Part shown: positions 1-7,917 of the stretch, piece by piece
How the letters are laid out: each line of letters starts with the position of its first letter
How positions within the stretch are numbered: the first letter of the stretch is position 1
Assembly (NCBI GenBank): GCA_028871195.1
Contig: JAGWNT010000049.1
Coordinates: forward strand, 1-28,229
Direction of reading: 5' to 3'
Source: REEB85 sp018971455
GTDB lineage: Bacteria > Pseudomonadota > Alphaproteobacteria > Acetobacterales > Acetobacteraceae
Length of the DNA: 28,229 nucleotides
Made by a program: the position numbers and the translations under genes
The notes under the pieces: model-generated
What the model was told of the DNA's origin: nothing
Seen by the model: the letters and a program-made list of their open reading frames with translations, nothing else
The model's database searches: none

Positions 1-1
1 C

Positions 2-787
2 AATGCGCGCCAGCCTGCGCTCATTGCAGCAACCGGCATCGTCAAGATCTATCCGACGGTGTCAGGTGAGGCGGTGCTCGCCCTCGATCAGGTAAATTTT
101 TCCGTCGCGGACGGCGAATTCGTTTGCCTGGTCGGCCCCTCCGGTTGCGGCAAGAGCACGCTGCTGCGTCTCCTCGCCGGCCTCGACCGGGCCGATGCCG
201 GGCATTTCGCGCTGGCGGGCCAGCCGATCGACGGACCTTCATCCGAAGTCGGAGTCGTCTTTCAGCAGGCCACGCTGCTGCCGTGGTTCACGATCTGGCA
301 GAACGTGACGTTGCCCGCGCGGGTCGGCGGCCGCACGTTGGACAGTCGCGAGGCGGCGATCCGCGAGTTCATCCGCATCGCCGGGTTGCAGGGTTTCGAG
401 AACAAGTATCCCTACGAGCTCTCCGGCGGCATGCAGCAGCGCGCCGGCATCTGCCGGGCGCTGGTGCGCGACCCGCGCATCCTGCTGATGGATGAGCCGT
501 TCGGCGCGCTCGACGCCCTGACCCGCGAGCGGATGAACGCCGAGCTGCAACGCATCTGGCAGAGCAGCGGCAAGACGGTGATGCTGATCACCCACAGCAT
601 TTCCGAGGCGATCTTCCTCGCCGACCGCGTGGTGGTGATGTCCGCTCGTCCCGGCCGCGTGCTGCGCGTGCTCGATGTGCCCATCCCCCGCCCGCGCAGT
701 TTCGACACCATCGTCAGCCACCCGGCCTATGCCGGCCTGGCACGCGAGATCCGCGGCTTGCTGAACGCGCAGGGAGAATTGGAATGA
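2..787 (+). CDS. ABC transporter ATP-binding protein, SsuB/TauB/NrtD-like (5' end outside window)
   Basis: This is the cytoplasmic ATPase that powers an importer of the nitrate/sulfonate/taurine class. It shows Walker A GPSGCGKST (bases 134-160), a Q-loop in VVFQQATLLPW, the signature LSGGMQQR, Walker B ILLMDEPFGALD and the switch His in LITHS. A GTG at 59 is available as a start. However, the frame stays open to the left edge and encodes residues (ALIAATGIVKIYPTV) that look like the normal first beta strand of this family. The real start therefore probably lies just left of the window and the gene is partial. Its stop overlaps the permease start by four bases (ATGA), so the two are likely translationally coupled. 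Family assignment is firm. The substrate is not visible in the ATPase; the downstream genes suggest a hydroxy acid such as tartrate (inference). Confidence 0.93.
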   Translation, partial: NARQPALIAATGIVKIYPTVSGEAVLALDQVNFSVADGEFVCLVGPSGCGKSTLLRLLAGLDRADAGHFALAGQPIDGPSSEVGVVFQQATLLPWFTIWQNVTLPARVGGRTLDSREAAIREFIRIAGLQGFENKYPYELSGGMQQRAGICRALVRDPRILLMDEPFGALDALTRERMNAELQRIWQSSGKTVMLITHSISEAIFLADRVVVMSARPGRVLRVLDVPIPRPRSFDTIVSHPAYAGLAREIRGLLNAQGELE

Positions 788-1620
788 GCGACATCGCCAG
801 CCCCGCCCTGGCGCCGGCGGCAGCGCGCGCGCCGGCCCGCCGCAAGCCGGCCAGCGGCTCGCTGATCGCCGCCATGGGCCTCGTCGTGCTTGTCGGCGTG
901 TGGGAGTTTTCCGTCCACCTGTTGCATCTACCGAGCTATATCCTGCCCGCGCCGGAGGCGGTGGTGCGCGCGCTCTGGTCGGGTCTCGCCGTCGCGCCCT
1001 CCAGCCCGGTCGGCTATTACCTGCCGCTGTGGGGCACATTCCGCAACGCCGCCATGGGCTTTGCCATCGGCTGCGGCCTCGGCCTGCTGCTCGGATCGCT
1101 GATGGCCGAGAGCCGGTTCGTCGAGAAGCTTCTGATGCCCTACGCCTTCGCGTTGCAGAGCCTGCCGAAAGTGGCGATCGCGCCGCTGGTGGTGATCTGG
1201 TTCGGCTTCGGCGACGGCTCGAAAATCGCCATCGCCGCCCTGCTCGCCTTCTTTCCTGTGCTGATCAACAGCTTCACCGGGCTGCGCGCCACCGAGCCGG
1301 AGCGCATCGACCTGATGCGCTCGCTGTCGGCCAGCCGCTTCGAGATCTATCGCATCGTCAAGCTGCCGAGCGCCGCGCCCTTCATCTTCGCCGGGCTCGA
1401 CATGGCGGTGGTCTATGCGCTGCTCGGCACGATCGTCGCCGAGTTTCTCGGCGCGCAACAGGGCATGGGCGTGGTGATCACGCAGGCGGAGTCGGTCACC
1501 GACGTCGCCGGCGTGTTCGCCGCCCTGGTCATCCTTGGCGTTCTGGGCGTGCTGCTGCACAGCCTCGTCCGCCGCCTGGAACGCCGCATCGTGCATTGGG
1601 CCGATCGCGGCCGCCAATAA
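784..1620 (+). CDS. ABC transporter permease, SsuC/TauC-like
   Basis: This 278-residue inner-membrane permease is a BPD_transp_1 family member, normally a homodimer driven by the upstream ATPase. After a basic, proline/alanine-rich N-terminus, hydrophobic segments are visible near residues 28-50, 80-103, 130-165, 195-225 and 235-262. The cytoplasmic coupling (EAA-type) loop is recognisable in the stretch running from INSFTGLRATEPERIDLMRS to KLPSAAPFIF. The ATG at 784 overlaps the ATPase stop. The gene ends 14 bases before the binding-protein start, so the three are one transporter operon. Length and topology are normal for the family. Confidence 0.93.
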   Translation: MSDIASPALAPAAARAPARRKPASGSLIAAMGLVVLVGVWEFSVHLLHLPSYILPAPEAVVRALWSGLAVAPSSPVGYYLPLWGTFRNAAMGFAIGCGLGLLLGSLMAESRFVEKLLMPYAFALQSLPKVAIAPLVVIWFGFGDGSKIAIAALLAFFPVLINSFTGLRATEPERIDLMRSLSASRFEIYRIVKLPSAAPFIFAGLDMAVVYALLGTIVAEFLGAQQGMGVVITQAESVTDVAGVFAALVILGVLGVLLHSLVRRLERRIVHWADRGRQ

Positions 1621-1634
1621 AAGGGAGAGAAACA

Positions 1635-2711
1635 GTGAAGGAATTGTCCATGCTGGCACCGACCCGTCGTGCCGTGCTGCTCGGCGCCGGCGCCGCCCTC
1701 GCGGCGCGATCCGGCAAGGCCGCCGGGCTGCGCGAGCTGCGCTTCGGCATTGGCCTGAAGGCGATGAGCGCCATCGTCATCAACACCGTCATCGGCGAGG
1801 AGCTTGGCTACAACCGCGCCGAGGGCTTCACCCTCACGCCGCTGGCCCTGGGCACCAACGCCAATGTGCAGGTGGCGCTCGACCGCTCGGACATCGATAT
1901 CGGCATCGGCGTGCCCTCGTTCCAGATGCCGCTGCTGGCCAAGGGCGAGTGGAAGACCGACGTCAATTTCTACGAGTACACCTACCCCTATAAATGGGAT
2001 GTCGCGATCAAGCCGGGCTCCGGGATCGGCAGCTACATGGCGCTGAAGGGGAAGCGGATCGGCGTTTCCGATTTCGGCGCGACCGATTATCCGGTGACCC
2101 GCGCGGTGCTGACGCTGCTCGGCCTCGACCCCGATCGCGACGTGAAGTGGATCGCCGTCGGCAACGGCGTGCCGGCGGGCGTCGCGCTCGAACGTGGCGC
2201 GATCGACGCCCTGGCGTATTACGACGCTGGCTTCGGCCAGATCGAGGCCGCCGGCATCAAGCTCGCCTACCTGCCCCGCCCGGCCAAGCTGCCGCTGGTC
2301 GGCGGGCAGTTCCTGATGACGCGCCGCGCGGTGCTCGCCGCCGACCGCGCCCTGGTGGTGGGCTTCGGCCGGGCCGTCTGCAAGGCCTCGCACTTCATTC
2401 TCGCCAATCCGGCCGCCGGTGCGGCCGCCTTCCTGAAGATGTATCCGGAGACCGCGCCGCGCGGCAGCAGCAGCGCCGACGCCGTCAAGGCGATCGTCCA
2501 GGCGATCGGCCGGCGCACCAGGCTCTACACGCCGCCCTATGCGGGGGCGAAGATGGGCAGCATCAACCCCGCCGAGTTCACCGCCGAGGCCAAGCTCGAC
2601 CATCTGGCGGTGAGCGACGTGTCCAGCCTCTACACCAACGACCTGATCGCCGAGATCAATGATTTCGATGCCAAGGCGATCGCGGCCCAGGCCGCCGCCT
2701 ACAAGGCGTGA
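1635..2711 (+). CDS. ABC transporter periplasmic substrate-binding protein (NMT1/SsuA-like)
   Basis: This 358-residue protein is the solute receptor of the transporter above. I chose the GTG at 1635 because AGGGAGAGA lies about six bases upstream; an ATG at 1650 is an in-frame alternative. The N-terminus has TRRAVLLGAGAALAA, a Tat-like twin-arginine signal followed by a short hydrophobic run, consistent with export. The mature part has NMT1/SsuA-type features: an early LRFGIG beta strand, the segment IDIGIGVPSFQ, and a KGKRIGVSDFGATDYPVTR hinge region. Its TGA overlaps the next ATG (TGATG at 2709-2713), tying transport to the SDR and D-tartrate dehydratase genes. Ligand identity cannot be read from the sequence; tartrate or a related acid is inferred from context. 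Confidence 0.88.
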   Translation: MKELSMLAPTRRAVLLGAGAALAARSGKAAGLRELRFGIGLKAMSAIVINTVIGEELGYNRAEGFTLTPLALGTNANVQVALDRSDIDIGIGVPSFQMPLLAKGEWKTDVNFYEYTYPYKWDVAIKPGSGIGSYMALKGKRIGVSDFGATDYPVTRAVLTLLGLDPDRDVKWIAVGNGVPAGVALERGAIDALAYYDAGFGQIEAAGIKLAYLPRPAKLPLVGGQFLMTRRAVLAADRALVVGFGRAVCKASHFILANPAAGAAAFLKMYPETAPRGSSSADAVKAIVQAIGRRTRLYTPPYAGAKMGSINPAEFTAEAKLDHLAVSDVSSLYTNDLIAEINDFDAKAIAAQAAAYKA

Positions 2712-3397
2712 TGGCGACGTCGCGACCGGTCGCGGTGGTCAGCGGCAGCAGCTCCGGCATCGGGGCTGCCATCGCCGCCAGGCTGCTCGAGGATGGCTGG
2801 GCGGTGACCGGTCTCGACCGTGCGCCGCCCACTCTGACGGCCGCGCATTTCACCTCCCTGTCCGTCGATCTGGCGGATGGGGAGGCGCTCGCCAAATGCC
2901 TCGGGCCGATCGCCGAACCGGGCGCCCTGGTGCACGCAGCGGGCTTCATGCGGGTGGCACCGCTCGGCACGCTCGATGCGGCCGAGGGTGCGGCGATGTG
3001 GCGCATCCACGTCGATGCGGCCTGCCGGCTGGCCGATCTGCTTGCCCCGCGCATGACCTCCGGCGGGCGCATCGTGGTGGTCGGCAGCCGTACCGCCGCG
3101 GGTGCGGCCGGGCGCAGCCAGTATGCCGCGAGCAAGGCGGCGCTGACCGGGCTCGCGCGGTCCTGGGCGATCGAGCTGGCGCCGCGCGGCATCACCGTCA
3201 ACGTCATCGCCCCGGGCGCCACCGACACGCCGATGCTGCGCGACCCCGCGCGCGGCAGCGTCGCCCCGCGCCTGCCGCCCATCGGCCGCTTCGTCCGCCC
3301 GCAGGAGGTGGCCGCCCTCGCCGCCTTCCTGCTCGGCCCGGAGGCGGGCGCCATCACCGGCCAGCAGATACTGGTCTGCGGCGGCGCGTCGCTGTAG
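2711..3397 (+). CDS. SDR-family NAD(P)-dependent oxidoreductase
   Basis: This 228-residue classical short-chain dehydrogenase has a nucleotide-binding motif SGSSSGIG (11-18, Ser replacing the usual Thr). Asp36 follows beta strand 2 in TGLDRAPP, which favours NAD over NADP. Other SDR features are VHAAGF in place of the usual NAAG, and the catalytic Ser126, Tyr138 and Lys142 (YAASK). The C-terminal ITGQQILVCGG is the usual SDR ending. The ATG at 2711 overlaps the binding-protein stop; a GTG at 2708 is also possible. Its position between the transporter and D-tartrate dehydratase suggests oxidation or reduction of a hydroxy acid in the same pathway, perhaps a different tartrate stereoisomer or a product. 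The substrate is inferred, not shown. Confidence 0.9.
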   Translation: MATSRPVAVVSGSSSGIGAAIAARLLEDGWAVTGLDRAPPTLTAAHFTSLSVDLADGEALAKCLGPIAEPGALVHAAGFMRVAPLGTLDAAEGAAMWRIHVDAACRLADLLAPRMTSGGRIVVVGSRTAAGAAGRSQYAASKAALTGLARSWAIELAPRGITVNVIAPGATDTPMLRDPARGSVAPRLPPIGRFVRPQEVAALAAFLLGPEAGAITGQQILVCGGASL

Positions 3398-3422
3398 ATC
3401 ACTGCCTGAAGAGGAAATTGCC

Positions 3423-4592
3423 ATGTCCGTCCGCATCGTCGCCATCCGTGAAGTCACCCGCCCGATCGCCTCGCCGATCCGCAACGCCTATATCGATTTC
3501 AGCAAGATGACGACGAGTCTGGTCGCGGTGGTGACGGACGCAGTGCGCGACGGCCGGCGCGTGGTCGGCTACGGCTTCAACTCCAACGGGCGCTATGGAC
3601 AGGGCGGCCTGATCCGCGAGCGCTTTGCCGATCGCGTGCTGGAGGCCGATCCGGCCAGCCTGCTCGATGCCGGCGGCACGAATCTCGACCCCGACCGGAT
3701 CTGGGCGGCGATGATGACCAACGAAAAGCCGGGCGGGCATGGCGAGCGGTCGGTGGCCGTCGGCACCATCGACATGGCGGTGTGGGACGCGGTGGCCAAG
3801 ATCGCGGGCCAGCCGCTCTTCCACCTGCTCGCCGAGCGCCATGGCGTGGCGGCCGATCCGCGCGTCTTCGTCTATGCCGCGGGCGGATATTATTACCCGG
3901 GCAAGGATTTCACCCAGCTGCGCGCTGAAATGCGCTCCTATCTCGACCGCGGCTACAACGTGGTGAAGATGAAGATCGGCGGCGAGCCGATCGACACCGA
4001 CCGCGCGCGCATCGAGGCGGTGCTGAGCGAGATCGGCAGCGAGGCCCGCCTCGCGGTGGACGCCAATGGGCGGTTCGACCTCGAAACGGCGATCGCCTAC
4101 GCGAAGATGCTGCGCGACTATCCGCTGTTCTGGTACGAGGAGGCCGGCGACCCGCTGGACTACCAGCTCCAGGCGGCCCTGGCCGAGTTCTATCCCGGGG
4201 CGATGGCGACGGGCGAGAACCTGTTCAGCCACCAGGATGCGCGCAACCTGCTGCGCCACGGCGGCATGCGGCCCGATCGCGACTGGCTGCAATTCGACTG
4301 CGCGCTGAGCTACGGATTATGCGAATACCTGCGGACGCTCGACGTGGTTCGCGCGGCCGGCTGGTCGCCCCGGCGCTGCATTCCGCATGGCGGCCACCAG
4401 ATGTCGCTCAATATCGCCGCCGGCCTCGGCCTCGGCGGCAATGAGAGCTACCCCGATCTGTTCCAGCCCTATGGCGGCTTCCCGGACGGCGTGCGCGTGG
4501 AGGCGGGCCACATCACCATGCCCGAGCTTCCCGGCATCGGTTTCGAGGGGAAATCCGACCTCATTCGCGTGATGCGCGAGGTTGCCGAATAG
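3423..4592 (+). CDS. tarD: D(-)-tartrate dehydratase, enolase superfamily
   Basis: The enzyme dehydrates D-tartrate to oxaloacetate (EC 4.2.1.81). The protein is 389 residues, the same length as I recall for the characterised Bradyrhizobium japonicum enzyme, and reads as a close relative along its whole length. All the active-site residues I know for that enzyme are present at the same numbers: Lys102 in NEKPGGHGERS, Lys182 and Lys184 in VVKMKIGG, metal ligands Asp213 (VDANGRF), Glu239 (WYEE) and Glu265 (TGENLF), and His322 in IPHGGHQMS. An AGAGGA ribosome-binding site lies about seven bases before the ATG. It is the last gene of the transporter-SDR operon, 25 bases after the SDR stop, which makes the operon a candidate D-tartrate uptake and utilisation unit. 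The gene symbol follows that homologue. Confidence 0.93.
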   Translation: MSVRIVAIREVTRPIASPIRNAYIDFSKMTTSLVAVVTDAVRDGRRVVGYGFNSNGRYGQGGLIRERFADRVLEADPASLLDAGGTNLDPDRIWAAMMTNEKPGGHGERSVAVGTIDMAVWDAVAKIAGQPLFHLLAERHGVAADPRVFVYAAGGYYYPGKDFTQLRAEMRSYLDRGYNVVKMKIGGEPIDTDRARIEAVLSEIGSEARLAVDANGRFDLETAIAYAKMLRDYPLFWYEEAGDPLDYQLQAALAEFYPGAMATGENLFSHQDARNLLRHGGMRPDRDWLQFDCALSYGLCEYLRTLDVVRAAGWSPRRCIPHGGHQMSLNIAAGLGLGGNESYPDLFQPYGGFPDGVRVEAGHITMPELPGIGFEGKSDLIRVMREVAE

Positions 4593-4638
4593 CCCCGCGC
4601 CACTCGCGCGCGCGGCACTTTGCGGGCAAGGTGGCGCG

Positions 4639-5127
4639 ATGGTTGAAATCTACGTCGATGCCGATGCCTGCCCGGTGCGCGAGGAGATCTATCGCGTCGC
4701 CGGCCGGCTCGGCCTGGTGGTGCATCTGGTGTCCAACGGCTCGCGGCCTTTCCGCCCGCCGGGCCTGCCCAATCTGCGCATGGTGACGGTCGAGGCCGGG
4801 GCGGATGTCGCCGATGATTGGATCGCCGAGCGGATCACGCCGCAGGATGTGTGCGTGACCAGCGATATCCCCCTCGCCGCGCGCTGTCTCGCAAGCGGCG
4901 CGCGGGCGGTGGCGCCGAACGGGCATAGCTGGACGGCCGACAATATCGGCAGCGCGCTCGCCGGGCGGGAGGTGGCGCGGCATCTGCGCGAGATCGGCGC
5001 CGCGACCGGCGGCCCGGCCCCCCTCGGCAAGGCCGAGCGCTCGCGATTCCTCTCCGCGCTCGACGCCGCCATCACCGCCGCGGGGCGCGAGCGGCCGGCG
5101 ATCCGGATCGCGCCGCCGCAGCCCTGA
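4639..5127 (+). CDS. YaiI/YqxD family protein (UPF0178, DUF188)
   Basis: This 162-residue protein belongs to the widespread YaiI/YqxD family, which has a PIN/NYN-like fold with conserved acidic residues and no settled function. Visible landmarks are IYVDADACPVR at the N-terminus, VSNGSRPFRPPG, the acidic segment ADVADDWIAE, CVTSDIPLAARC, and the C-terminal FLSALDAAI. The frame is open upstream to a start at 4582. The family normally begins right at the IYVDADACP strand, so I chose the ATG at 4639, preceded by CAAGGTGG. It lies 46 bases after the D-tartrate dehydratase stop and may be carried on the same transcript, but nothing links it to tartrate. It is convergent with the SnoaL-like gene. 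Confidence 0.9.
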   Translation: MVEIYVDADACPVREEIYRVAGRLGLVVHLVSNGSRPFRPPGLPNLRMVTVEAGADVADDWIAERITPQDVCVTSDIPLAARCLASGARAVAPNGHSWTADNIGSALAGREVARHLREIGAATGGPAPLGKAERSRFLSALDAAITAAGRERPAIRIAPPQP

Positions 5128-5158
5128 GTGGTGGCGTGGCCCCGAGCGGCGGCGCGGC

Positions 5159-5770
5159 CTAAAGCCTGCCGCCCGCCAGCCAGGCCGCGCCCCGCCGGTA
5201 GAGCTGGTCGATCCCGGCGCCCTTCAGGCCGGGCATGTCGGGCTTCACCGTGTAGCCGATGCGGGTCTGCAAATAGGCGAGATGGCGATAGCCCTCGGGG
5301 AAGCGGGCCAGAAGCTCCGCATCGAGATGCAGCGTGGCGGCGGGGGCGACCGGGTCGAGGCGGTCCTTCTCGTAGATCGGCTGGCGCAGCACGAGGCCCC
5401 AGCGCGCGTCGCGCTTCTCCAGGAAATCGTAGAAACGGCCGGTGCAGACAACGTCGCAGAGCACGCCCTCGACCATGCCGCGCTGGGAGATCGTCATCTT
5501 GGTCTGGGCGATGGCGCGCGGACCCGCGAGGTCGACGGCACTTCCGCCAAGGAAGTGCAGGATGCTCACCCCGCGCGCCCAGCCCTCCTGGCTGACCTTG
5601 ATGAAGGCCTCCGCACTGCCCTGGAACCAGGTGGCCATCATCCGGCCATCGGCGTGCCACACCGTGCGGAAGCGCTCCCAATCGCCGGCGTCGCGCCAGA
5701 CCGCCCAGTTCTCCAGCAGGTCGCGGATCAGCCGCCGGTCCTCGGCGGCGCCATCCTGCTCAGCGTCCAT
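5159..5770 (-). CDS. SnoaL/NTF2-like domain protein
   Basis: This 203-residue soluble protein has an NTF2/SnoaL-like cone fold. The N-terminal helices (DRRLIRDLLENWAVWRDAGD) lead into WERFRTVWHADGRM, and then a curved sheet follows that includes DVVCTGRFYDFLEKR and LVLRQPIYEKDRL. Members of this superfamily include ring cyclases, dehydratases and binding proteins, so no reaction can be assigned. GGGGAGAGAGCG just before the ATG is a good ribosome-binding site. It lies 43 bases downstream of the MacB-like exporter gene on the same strand and is probably the last gene of that operon. A small-molecule binding or modifying role next to an efflux pump is a reasonable but untested inference. Confidence 0.8.
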   Translation of the reverse strand: MDAEQDGAAEDRRLIRDLLENWAVWRDAGDWERFRTVWHADGRMMATWFQGSAEAFIKVSQEGWARGVSILHFLGGSAVDLAGPRAIAQTKMTISQRGMVEGVLCDVVCTGRFYDFLEKRDARWGLVLRQPIYEKDRLDPVAPAATLHLDAELLARFPEGYRHLAYLQTRIGYTVKPDMPGLKGAGIDQLYRRGAAWLAGGRL

Positions 5771-5813
5771 CGCTCTCTCCCCGATCGGTCACAGGTGCCG
5801 CGCGCCTGCGCGA

Positions 5814-7901
5814 TCATTCGTAGCGCAACGCCTCGATCGGGTTGAGTCGCGCCGCTTTTCGCGCGGGATAATAGCCGAAAAAAATTCCCACCGCGGCCGA
5901 GAACAGGAAACCGCCGCCGACCGCGAGCGGCGAGACCGGGGCGCGCCAGCCCGAGAGCAGCGAAATCGCCGCCGAGAACGCCACCCCCAGCACGATGCCG
6001 GCGATGCCCCCGGTGACGCTGAGGAACACCGCCTCGGCGAGGAATTGCAGCAGCACGTGCAGGCGCCGCGCGCCGATCGCCATGCGCAGCCCGATCTCGC
6101 GCGTGCGCTCGGTGACCGAGACCAGCAGGATGTTCATGATGCCGATGCCGCCGACCAGCAGCGAAATCGACGCAACGGCGGCCAGCAGCAACGCCATGAT
6201 GCGGCTGCTGCCTTCCGCGGCGGCGGCGATCTGGCTGAGGTTGTGCACCGAGAAATCATGGATCCCGCCCGGCCTGATCCGGTGGCGCGCCGACAGCGTC
6301 GCCGTCACTTCGGCCAGCGCCCGCGCTACGGCCGAGGGGCTGATGGCCTGCACATAGAGCTGGTTGACATAGCCGGTCAGCCGCGGCGTCAACCCGTAGG
6401 GGTTGGGCCAGAGCGGGTAGGGCCAGTTGAACGGCGCGGCCTGCTGGGCCGGCGCGGCGACGCCGAGCACGCGGCGTTCGGCCGTCGTGAAGGGGATCAT
6501 CACCACATCGTCCTGATCCTGGCCGAACGGCGTCTGCCCCTTGGCCGCCAGCAGCCCGACGACTCGCAGCGGCGTGCCCTTGACCTGGATGATCGCGCCG
6601 ATCGGGCTCTCGCCGGGGGGAAAGATCTGCCGGGCGACGGTCTGCCCGATGGTCACCACGAGGGTTGCGCCCGCCTCGTCGGCGCGGGAGATCGCGCGGC
6701 CCTCGGCAATCTCCCAGTTCGTCATCGCGGCGTAGTCGGCGCTGACGCCCTGAATGCTGGTGGTCCAGTTCTGGTTGCCGTACTGCACCTGTCCGAGGCC
6801 GCGGATGAGGTAGCTCACCGAGGCGACGGCGCGGTCGTCCCGCTGGATCGCGCGGGCGTCGGCGGCGGTGAGGGTGGAGGCGCTGCCAAATCCGGCCCGC
6901 ACGCCGCCGGTGGTCGTTGCCCCCGGGAGGACGACCAGCAGGTTGGTGCCCAGGTTCTCGATCTGCTTGCGCACCGCCTCGTTCGCGCCCTGACCCACGG
7001 CGACCATGGCGATCAGGGCGGCGACGCCGATGAAGACGCCAAGCATGGTCAGCATGGAGCGCATGCGGTTGCGGGCCAGCGCCTGCATCGCCGCGGCCAG
7101 GATCATCAGCGCGAACGCCCAGCCAGGGCCGGCATGGCGTTCGATCGGCGGCACGGGCGGCGACACGGGCGGCGGCGGACGGGCCCGGTCCGCCGCGCCG
7201 GTCGCGCGCCGCTCATCGTTGACGATCCGCCCGTCGCGCATCGTCACCACGCGGTCGGCATAGGCCGCGATGTCAGGTTCGTGGGTGACGACAATCACGG
7301 TGACGCCGCGCGTGCGATTGAGGGCGGTCAGCGTCTGCATGATGTCGTGCGACGTACGGGAATCGAGATTGCCGGTGGGCTCGTCCGCCAGCAGCAGGCT
7401 GGGCGTGTTGATGAGCGCGCGCGCGATTGCCACACGCTGCTGCTGGCCGCCCGAGAGCTGGCCGGGTGTGTTGCGCTCCCGCCCGGCCAGGCCGAGCAAC
7501 GCAAGCACCTGGCGGGCGCGCTGCAACCGCGCGCCCGCCCGCACCGGACCGGTGGCGGCGTAGAACAGCGGCAGTGCCACGTTCTCGATCGCGCTGGTGC
7601 GCGCCAGGAGGTTGAAGCTCTGGAACACGAAACCGAGGCGCTCGGAGCGGATCTGCGCGAGGGCGGTCTCGCTCAGCCCGGCGACGTCGATCCCCTCGAA
7701 GCGGTAGCGGCCGCGATCCGGCCGGTCGAGGCCACCGAGGATTGCCATCAGCGTCGATTTGCCGGAGCCGGAGGCCCCCATGATGGCGACGAACTCGCCG
7801 CGTTCGACCGCCAGATCGACCCCGTCGAGCGCGTGGACATCGACGTCGCCCACCCGGTAGGTGCGCGAGGCGGCCTCGACCTGGATCAGGAGGTCGGCCA
7901 T
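5814..7901 (-). CDS. MacB-like ABC exporter (ATPase fused to permease)
   Basis: This 695-residue inner-membrane half-transporter dimerises and, with a periplasmic adaptor and an outer-membrane channel, moves substrates from the periplasm outwards (MacAB mechanism). The ATPase comes first: Walker A GASGSGKST (42-50), signature LSGGQQQR (149-156), Walker B LLLADEPTGNLD (from 169). A proline-rich linker follows, then TM1 (SMLTMLGVFIGVAALIAM), a large periplasmic domain, and three C-terminal TMs including SLLVGGIGIMNILLVSVTER, ending in ARKAARLNPIEALRYE. This is the full MacB layout. The frame opens at 7943, inside the preceding gene. I chose the ATG at 7901 because the domain begins right after it and it lies 16 bases past the upstream stop. 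The substrate could be a macrolide-like compound, peptide, lipid or siderophore; it is not known. Confidence 0.93.
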   Translation of the reverse strand: MADLLIQVEAASRTYRVGDVDVHALDGVDLAVERGEFVAIMGASGSGKSTLMAILGGLDRPDRGRYRFEGIDVAGLSETALAQIRSERLGFVFQSFNLLARTSAIENVALPLFYAATGPVRAGARLQRARQVLALLGLAGRERNTPGQLSGGQQQRVAIARALINTPSLLLADEPTGNLDSRTSHDIMQTLTALNRTRGVTVIVVTHEPDIAAYADRVVTMRDGRIVNDERRATGAADRARPPPPVSPPVPPIERHAGPGWAFALMILAAAMQALARNRMRSMLTMLGVFIGVAALIAMVAVGQGANEAVRKQIENLGTNLLVVLPGATTTGGVRAGFGSASTLTAADARAIQRDDRAVASVSYLIRGLGQVQYGNQNWTTSIQGVSADYAAMTNWEIAEGRAISRADEAGATLVVTIGQTVARQIFPPGESPIGAIIQVKGTPLRVVGLLAAKGQTPFGQDQDDVVMIPFTTAERRVLGVAAPAQQAAPFNWPYPLWPNPYGLTPRLTGYVNQLYVQAISPSAVARALAEVTATLSARHRIRPGGIHDFSVHNLSQIAAAAEGSSRIMALLLAAVASISLLVGGIGIMNILLVSVTERTREIGLRMAIGARRLHVLLQFLAEAVFLSVTGGIAGIVLGVAFSAAISLLSGWRAPVSPLAVGGGFLFSAAVGIFFGYYPARKAARLNPIEALRYE

Positions 7902-7917
7902 CGGCGCCGGCCGCCCG

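Noticed and set aside
900..1634. Upstream extension of the substrate-binding protein to position 900
   Set aside because: It lies over the permease gene and encodes arginine-rich nonsense. The signal peptide and ribosome-binding site place the start at 1635.
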